Of a stretch of 64,000 nt of DNA, positions 58,283 through 64,000 are shown piece after piece; within the stretch, counting starts at the first letter, position 1, and each line of letters starts with the position of its first letter. The translations under genes were made by a program, and so were the position numbers. Origin of the DNA: Sequoia sempervirens (lineage: Eukaryota > Streptophyta > Pinopsida > Cupressales > Cupressaceae); assembly GCA_007258455.2 (NCBI GenBank), contig VDFB02000003.1, positions 39,745,986 through 39,809,985 of the forward strand, given 5' to 3'. A model generated the notes under the pieces. It was not told where the DNA came from, made no database searches, and worked only from the letters and a program-made list of their open reading frames with translations.

Positions 58283-58555
58283 ATTGAATAAAATGTTAAA
58301 ATTAATCTGGGTTGGGTCGCGGGGACACCTTGTTGTATCAAAAAAAAAATGTTAAAATTAATTAATTGTAACATTTTAATTGATTTTACTGAGTTTTAAA
58401 CTATAATTATTATTATTTATCTTTGAAATAATTTTATATAATTATATAATTAATATTTAATAATTTATTTTCAGTTAAAAATATAATTGAATATTTGAAA
58501 TTTAAGTTGCATATGAAGACTCTTTTTTTTTTCTATTTTTTTTTGAGTTAATTTT
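58283..58555. repeat. Dispersed AT-rich repeat, copy 2 (interrupted)
   Basis: Homologous to 2514-2720. It is interrupted at 58307 by a 40-bp insertion. Confidence 0.85.
58307..58346 (+). mobile_element. Extremely short LINE 3' tail insertion
   Basis: Forty bases, ctgggttgggtcgcggggac then accttgttgtatc and an A run, interrupt the AT-rich repeat. They are flanked by a 16-bp duplication aaatgttaaaattaat (58291-58306 and 58347-58362). The paralogous copy at 2531 has gttaaaattaattaattg with no insertion. A poly-A tail plus long target duplication is the mark of target-primed reverse transcription, and the TTGTATC-A(n) end resembles plant LINE 3' ends. Confidence 0.8.
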
Positions 58556-59177
58556 AAATTTTAATGAGGCAAAAATATTATAATAAATAATTGTTTAAAA
58601 TAAATGAAAATTTCCTATAATTTTAAATAAATGAAGATTTCCTATAATTCCTCCTTAAAATGTATGATAATTTTTAATTTCTTGTAAAGAAGGGTTGACC
58701 AGAATTATTATTTTTCTTAGTTATGGATGGATTTTATAAAAGTTTTTATGTAAGAAAATGAAATATATCAAATGGAATATGTAAATTATCAAAATTGATA
58801 TAAAATTAAAATTATTGGACATAATGGAGATTAAAGAGAGCTAAAATAAATAAATTCAGCCATCATTTAACAAAAAGTTATAAAAAGAGTATTCTAGATT
58901 ATGGATGAAATTTCAAATTACCATAAAAAAGAGCATCGATTCTTAGTTTAGCTTAATCACAACTCCATTTATTTTAGATAACAAACCAATTAGTAATGTA
59001 AATGTCCAAAATTTTATAAGCCAACATGACATATTCAACAATAATCCAAATCCTAAAAAGAAGGCAATATAACATAAAATGTGATCATAAAACATTTTAC
59101 ATGTCTCTAATGCAAAACCTTGCTTGACTACCCTTAGGAGCATCTAGTTACCTTCTATGTATGTTGCTTTCCATCTA
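58556..59177. other. AT-rich spacer, no gene seen
   Basis: No coding or repeat structure that I can support. Confidence 0.5.
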
Positions 59178-59868
59178 ATGGTTTTTTGTGTTCTAATTAT
59201 GTTTCAAAAACTTGCCATGTTTGTGTTTTGATGACTTCATAACTATGAATAGACAATGAAATTGTTATCAAGAAGACTTGACATTTTCATAGTGCATCTT
59301 GAATTATGTGATGTTTTATTAGATTTCAACCTAATAGTTTTTCCGAGTGAGCTCATTGATCCATATTTCATGAGTAGTGATTCAAGTGGTTCATAAGAAC
59401 CCGCCTCTCATGAGCTACATGAATGGTCCACTTAAAACTCATGAGAGATGGGTTCCTTGTGATTTTCTACTCATGAAACAAAGTTCAATGAGTTTGACTA
59501 AAAAATTATGTAGTTGAACCATATAACATTTCTTTGTGTTTTCATTATGTTTCAAAAACCTTTCATTTTTGTGTTTTGGTGACTTCACCACCATGAATAG
59601 GCAATGAATTTTTTATCAAGAAGGTGGTGTTTTCATAGCATGTCAAATTATGTGATGTTTTATTAGGTTTCAACTCTATAGTTTTTGACTAAAACTTGTT
59701 GATCCATATTTCATGAGTAGTGGTTCAAGTGGCTCATAAGAACCCATCTCTAATGAGCTGCATGAATGGTCCACTTAAGTCATTAGATATGGGTTCTTGT
59801 GATCTACTACTCATGAAATATGGGCCAATGAGTTTGACTCAAAAACTATGTAGTTGAATTTTGACAAA
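59178..59868. repeat. Tandem duplication of a 345-bp unit containing a fold-back
   Basis: Two units (59178-59525 and 59526-59868) share gtttcaaaaac (59201 and 59549), gtgatgttttattag and catatttcatgagtag. Each holds an inverted repeat with arms of about 45-55 bases (59361-59414 with 59438-59483, and 59704-59757 with 59780-59825) around a loop that keeps catgaatggtccactta. The second fold-back is the better preserved. Confidence 0.8.
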
Positions 59869-60595
59869 ACATAACATAATGATGAAATTGTTTCTATTAC
59901 AATATTTTTGTTTTCATTTAGGTGTTTCATTTTTAATGTAGTATTTTAGTTTACATCATGATACTTTTTCTTTTGTTGCAATATTTTTTATTTTGTCACA
60001 ATAATTTCACTTTCACTATAGTATTTTTTATTTCATTATGACAAATTTATAATTGTTGAAAGTGACGATTTATGTGAAACAACAATTTCATCATTTTTAG
60101 TTGCACATGATTTGCTTTTAAAAATTGAAATTCTCTTATGTTTTCTCTCTAGTTTCTTCCAAATTAGATCAAACTAGTTACACCTTTACTTCTAATAAGT
60201 GCTTCTTTATAAAACATGCATTTCATTCATTTTCAAGTGTCCAAATAATTTGGAAAAATAATCATCAAATTATATCTATCTCTATGAGCACCATCTTACA
60301 CCAATTACAATCAAGCTAAAACCATTACCATTCTCCATAGCATCCCAACTCCCCTTGGCCTACCTTACCTTGGACATCACTCATAGTTGATCATAGGAGA
60401 GAAAAAATAGCCATAATGATTTGGATTTGAAGACTTGATTGCCACAACTTGTTGTAAGTAGAGTTTTGTTTGTTTCTTTTTATTTAATTTAATTTCTTTT
60501 TTTTTTAATATTTGTTCTATGTAGTAAAAAGCTTAAATGTATATATACTTGTTCCATTGCATTAGAGTAAAAACCAAAGGCTATATTAAGGTTTG
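59869..60595. other. AT-rich spacer, no gene seen
   Basis: No supported gene. Short open frames here are chance. Confidence 0.5.
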
Positions 60596-61711
60596 TGTTG
60601 GATTAATTAATTATCCAAATCCCACACTTCTCTCACATATAATTTATGTGTTTCATATTAGATTTATTTTCCGATTGGAATTGAATTCTGTTTTTGGAAA
60701 ATGAATCTCTAAATATTCATTATAGAAACATATAATTTAGAAAACTTGGTTCTCCCACAATAATTTTTCAAAGAGTTTCTTTTGGAAACTTACACAAACT
60801 TCGTAGAGGAGCTTATTTTGGAAGGATTTTGGGATTCTCCTTAGTGGAAATAGGCCTGTATCCTTTGTAATGTAGATGACTTTAAACTATAAAAAACTAC
60901 ATTTTTTATTTATTGAAGAACTGATTATTTTTTATATAGTTAAATGTGGATTTTTGAAAGGGCTCAAACCTTTCTACCTTAGATTAGATAAATGATAAGG
61001 ACAAGTTCTATGAGGAGTGGAAGCAAACAAAAAAACTAGCAAAGATAGAACTAGAACAAGTGGGCAACACAAGATCAACACAAAAATAGTCAAGAGAAAA
61101 ATATAGGAAAATGAAGACACCACTATTCGTATAATTATTTAATTACACCACATTATTTAAGTTTACTTAAGTAATCTATTTTGATTAGTTATGTAGGATA
61201 TGATAATTGAGTACATGCCATTTCCTTCTTTCATGAGATTTTACATTTTTCTTATCCTTAGATTTGGAAACTTAGTTAAAGCAACCCCTTATTTTTTGTT
61301 TGGTTGTGTCTTCCTCATCTTCATTAGAATTGGTGTTTAAAGGCTATATAGTGTAATTTTTTCTTCCATTGAATAAGCAATTTTAATATTAGTCTAATAT
61401 GTTGAATACCCACATTTTTTTATTGTGATTATCTATTAAATATTCGATCTTGTGTAGAATTCATTTTTTAGAAAAATTCTAACATTTGAAGAAGTAATTC
61501 TAATATTAGTCGCATATATTGAATATTTGCATTCTTGTTTTGTAATTTTCTATTAGACAGTTGGTCTTGGGTATAATTCTTGTTTATGCAAAAATCTAAT
61601 AATTGAACTGTAAGTGATTCTAATATTAGTCCCATATATTGAATATTCACATTCCTATTTTGTGATTAGCTATTAGATATTTTCTCTTGGGTAAAATTCT
61701 TGTTTATACAA
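60596..61711 (+). repeat. Probable 5' LTR of a plus-strand copia element
   Basis: It starts TGTTGGATTAATTAATTATC, a start typical of plant copia LTRs, and ends before the primer site at 61722. The partner LTR lies beyond the window, so the limits are inferred. Confidence 0.5.
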
Positions 61712-61715
61712 AATT
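61384..61715 (+). repeat. Three tandem units of 117-120 bp near the end of the LTR
   Basis: Units start with taatattagt at 61384, 61501 and 61621, and share tatattgaatatt, ctattaga and ttgggtaaaattcttgttta. Confidence 0.85.
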
Positions 61716-61721
61716 TTAATA

Positions 61722-61733
61722 TGGTATCAGATC
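61722..61733 (+). promoter_or_regulatory. Copia primer-binding site
   Basis: TGGTATCAGATC matches ten of the first eleven bases of the iMet site TGGTATCAGAGC, in the orientation of the decayed gag downstream. Confidence 0.75.
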
Positions 61734-63015
61734 TATAATGTCTTAAAGTTTATTCATTGCTAATTTTTTTGAGAGTAATTATATCAAATTGTGGGGGTTT
61801 TCTTTATGATTTTTATTATAGGAAAAATTTGGAACTTTATAAAAAAAAAATTGAACTCACTTCAATATCCAAAAGACTCAAGAAATTCAAGATTGACTTT
61901 TCTTTCACTTAAATTAGAGATATGAAAACTTGGTTGCAAATAAGGCTTTGATTGTTGAATCTAGCATACAACTTATTTGTAGAGCATTTTTTAGACAAAA
62001 TGGACCATGCCATTGTGTCTAAAAGGTTTGAAAACCTCCACATTCATACAAATTTATCTAGGTTTGATGCTAGAAGAATTTGAGGCAAAATAATTTTTCT
62101 TCTTAACTATATGGTAGGTCATACTATATAGATTTGTAAAAAAATAAATAAAAATATTTGTCATTGGTAGTCACTATAGCCTACTAGTGGCTACTAGTAG
62201 TTGATACTATATTGCTATTATGTATCCATTACATTGCTAGAGCACCATCTTCCCAACAACACCATTGGCTATGTCACCTTCTATCCACTCTCATGGGCTA
62301 AAACAACCTTATTGATTGATAAACTAATCTCCATCACTATTTAATGGTTTTTCATGTAACTTTGAATAGCATTTGCATACAAAGGTAGTTTCATGGTGAA
62401 TTGAAGGTATTTTTGTGGAATACTTTGACATGCAAGAATATTTTAAGGCATATTAGAATATTCTTCTTTTGATGTCAACATGAAATCATTATTTTTTCCC
62501 CCAATTATATTCCTAACCCCTCTCTATTTAAAATTTGATTTCTTTTCATTGGAAATTTGATTTTTGCGCTTGATCTTTAGAGGGTCTATTCTTTTTATTT
62601 TTATTTTTTCAAGTAATTTTTTGAGAGCTTCACTATGATGGATAATTTTTATTTTGGTGTCTACTTTTTTTGAAATTATAGATTCTTATAGGTGAAGTTG
62701 AACAGTTCTTGTTTTGGGAACTTTTAAGATTTCTTTTGAGATCATACAATATCATTTTTTGGTGTAATTTTCTAAAGTGCATAATTTTCTATGTACTTCT
62801 CATTAATGTAGTTTGATATCCCATTTTGTATAAATAATTATGGTTTCATATTTCTGGTGTATTTTAGGAATTTATAATACACTAAGATTAAGACCACTTC
62901 AATAATTTGACAACTAGCAACTGCAATTGCACTAATTATAAAGTGTTATCATCATATTTTTTTGGGGGGTTAATCTTGTGGCAATTGTTTGATTTCATTC
63001 TTGTGTGTTCTTGTA
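61734..63015 (+). other. Leader of the plus-strand copia element
   Basis: AT-rich leader between primer site and gag. No gene is seen. Confidence 0.5.
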
Positions 63016-64000
63016 ATGGAAAAAGTCCAAGTTGAACTCCTAACTCTAAATAACTATTCCTCATGGAAACAATCAATATAAAATTATTTTCTAAGGGGAA
63101 AAGGTTGCATTGGATATGTAAATGAAACTATTGTTCAACTTATTGATGCTAGTGCAAAGGTAGTGTGAGAAATAAATTGTGAGAAATTCTTGGTCACATT
63201 TGGTCTTTAGTATCTTTTGATTTACAATTTCATCTTGAAACATGTAAAAATCCCTAAGAGGCTTGGGATGCTACTCAAAATTGTATGGTAAAACTAACAA
63301 GATTAGGAGATATCAAATTAACAATTATTTGTTGATACTAATCCTAACAATTTTAACTGTATTCAAGACTACATATCAAAGATAAAAGAATTAATAACAT
63401 AACTAAATGACTAAAAATTTGTGAAAGATGATTCACAATTAATCCTAAATGTGTTATTAAAGCTTTGTCCTAACTATTTAGTATTTGTTTGTAGCTTTCA
63501 CATCATACGATTAATTCATAGAATATATTTTTTTTCATTTGAGGCTTGTTCTACACTAAATATCTTGACAAATAGCAATAAATATGTGTGTTTGTGGGAG
63601 ATGGTCTATTGAAATGGGTGAGGGATCCTTTAATTATGTCCTCTACATACCATCATGTCAACTAATCTCGTTTCTATCTATCAAATCACCTATAGTGGGA
63701 TAAGGAAGAGTGTTGAGTTCACATAAAATTATGTAATGATTCAATATTTATAGAGTAGAGATATTATTGTAGTTGGGAAGTCAAATGATCAATCTAGATT
63801 ATACACCTCAAATTTTTCTTCTAATGTTTATTGAGTTCACACTGAGGAATCTAGTGTGGAAAATTTTGAGGTATATTATGGTCATTTGAAACATAAAATC
63901 CTTTCAACAACTAAGGTTTTAGAGATATGCCAATATTCCATCTCCTCCTCATGTTTCCTCAAAGTTTAGTGTTGTTTTATATGTGGATTCTAGTGATTTA
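63016..64000 (+). pseudogene. Copia gag (UBN2 type), decayed, cut by the right edge
   Basis: It opens MEKVQVELLTLNNYSSWKQS, then FLRGKGCIGYVNETIVQLID, VDTNPNNFNCIQDYISKIKE and KFVKDDSQLILNVLLKLCPN. These parallel the gag of element E (KEDSQLVLSILSKLGPNY). Many stops and shifts occur between the pieces. The last 350 bases still carry gag-like words (near 63950) and leave the window. Confidence 0.75.

Noticed and set aside
1..64000. CRISPR array, rRNA, tRNA, or prokaryotic operon signals
   Set aside because: No regular spacers, no rRNA blocks and no cloverleaf were seen. The retroelement content is that of a plant nuclear genome.

Overview
The window looks like a transposon graveyard from a large, repeat-rich seed-plant genome. 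Coniferous or other gymnosperm origin is my inference, from the DUF4283-type LINE protein, the long 15-20 kb Ty3/gypsy elements of Tat type, and the AT-rich background. I see no intact host gene, no tRNA or rRNA, and almost every coding region is broken by stops and frameshifts.

Layout. Positions 1-1000 hold a decayed LINE ORF1-like protein (minus strand). A degenerate six-base telomere-like array follows at 1066-1306, then AT-rich sequence with two unidentified coding scraps (2352-2573 and 3010-3727). From 4201 to 52290 there is a Russian-doll nest. Layer 1 is a Ty1/copia element C (minus), whose GAG-pre-integrase region is split between 50730 and 4522. Layer 2 is a Ty3/gypsy element A (minus, LTRs 4523-5839 and 49414-50729) inside C. 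Layer 3 is a second Ty3/gypsy element B (minus, LTRs 17330-18582 and 47723-48899, perfect 5-bp target duplication gaaag) inside the gag of A. Layer 4 is an internally deleted copia element E (minus, LTRs 38031-38348 and 46069-46386, target duplication gggca, tRNA-iMet primer site) inside the leader of B. Layer 5 is F2, a promoter-bearing LTR-like block (about 39902-44557) inside the gag of E. Layer 6 is D2, a solo LTR (43174-44468, target duplication acaag) inside F2. A sister solo LTR, D1 (24597-25881), splits the integrase of B, and a relative of F2 (F1, about 34930-37647) lies in the leader of B.

The two gypsy elements are the biologically interesting part. B has the usual Tat order: gag, protease, RT, RNase H, additional RNase H, integrase, then a long 3' region with an antisense plant-mobile-domain gene. 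A has its additional RNase H between protease and RT. It also carries two extra genes between integrase and 3' LTR: a long sense ORF with a coiled coil (6184-10129) and a separate antisense ORF (10978-11619) with its own TATA box. LTR divergence falls from A and B to E (about 2.5 percent by eye), which agrees with the nesting order.

Right of the nest, 52291-57275 is a 5-kb non-coding block rich in short repeats, flanked by two partial copies of the copia C 5' end. From 57671 on the sequence is AT-rich. It holds a 40-bp LINE tail insertion with a 16-bp target duplication and an empty paralogous site at 2531, a tandemly duplicated fold-back repeat (59178-59868), and the 5' end of another copia element on the plus strand (LTR about 60596-61711, primer site 61722, decayed gag from 63016 to the window end).
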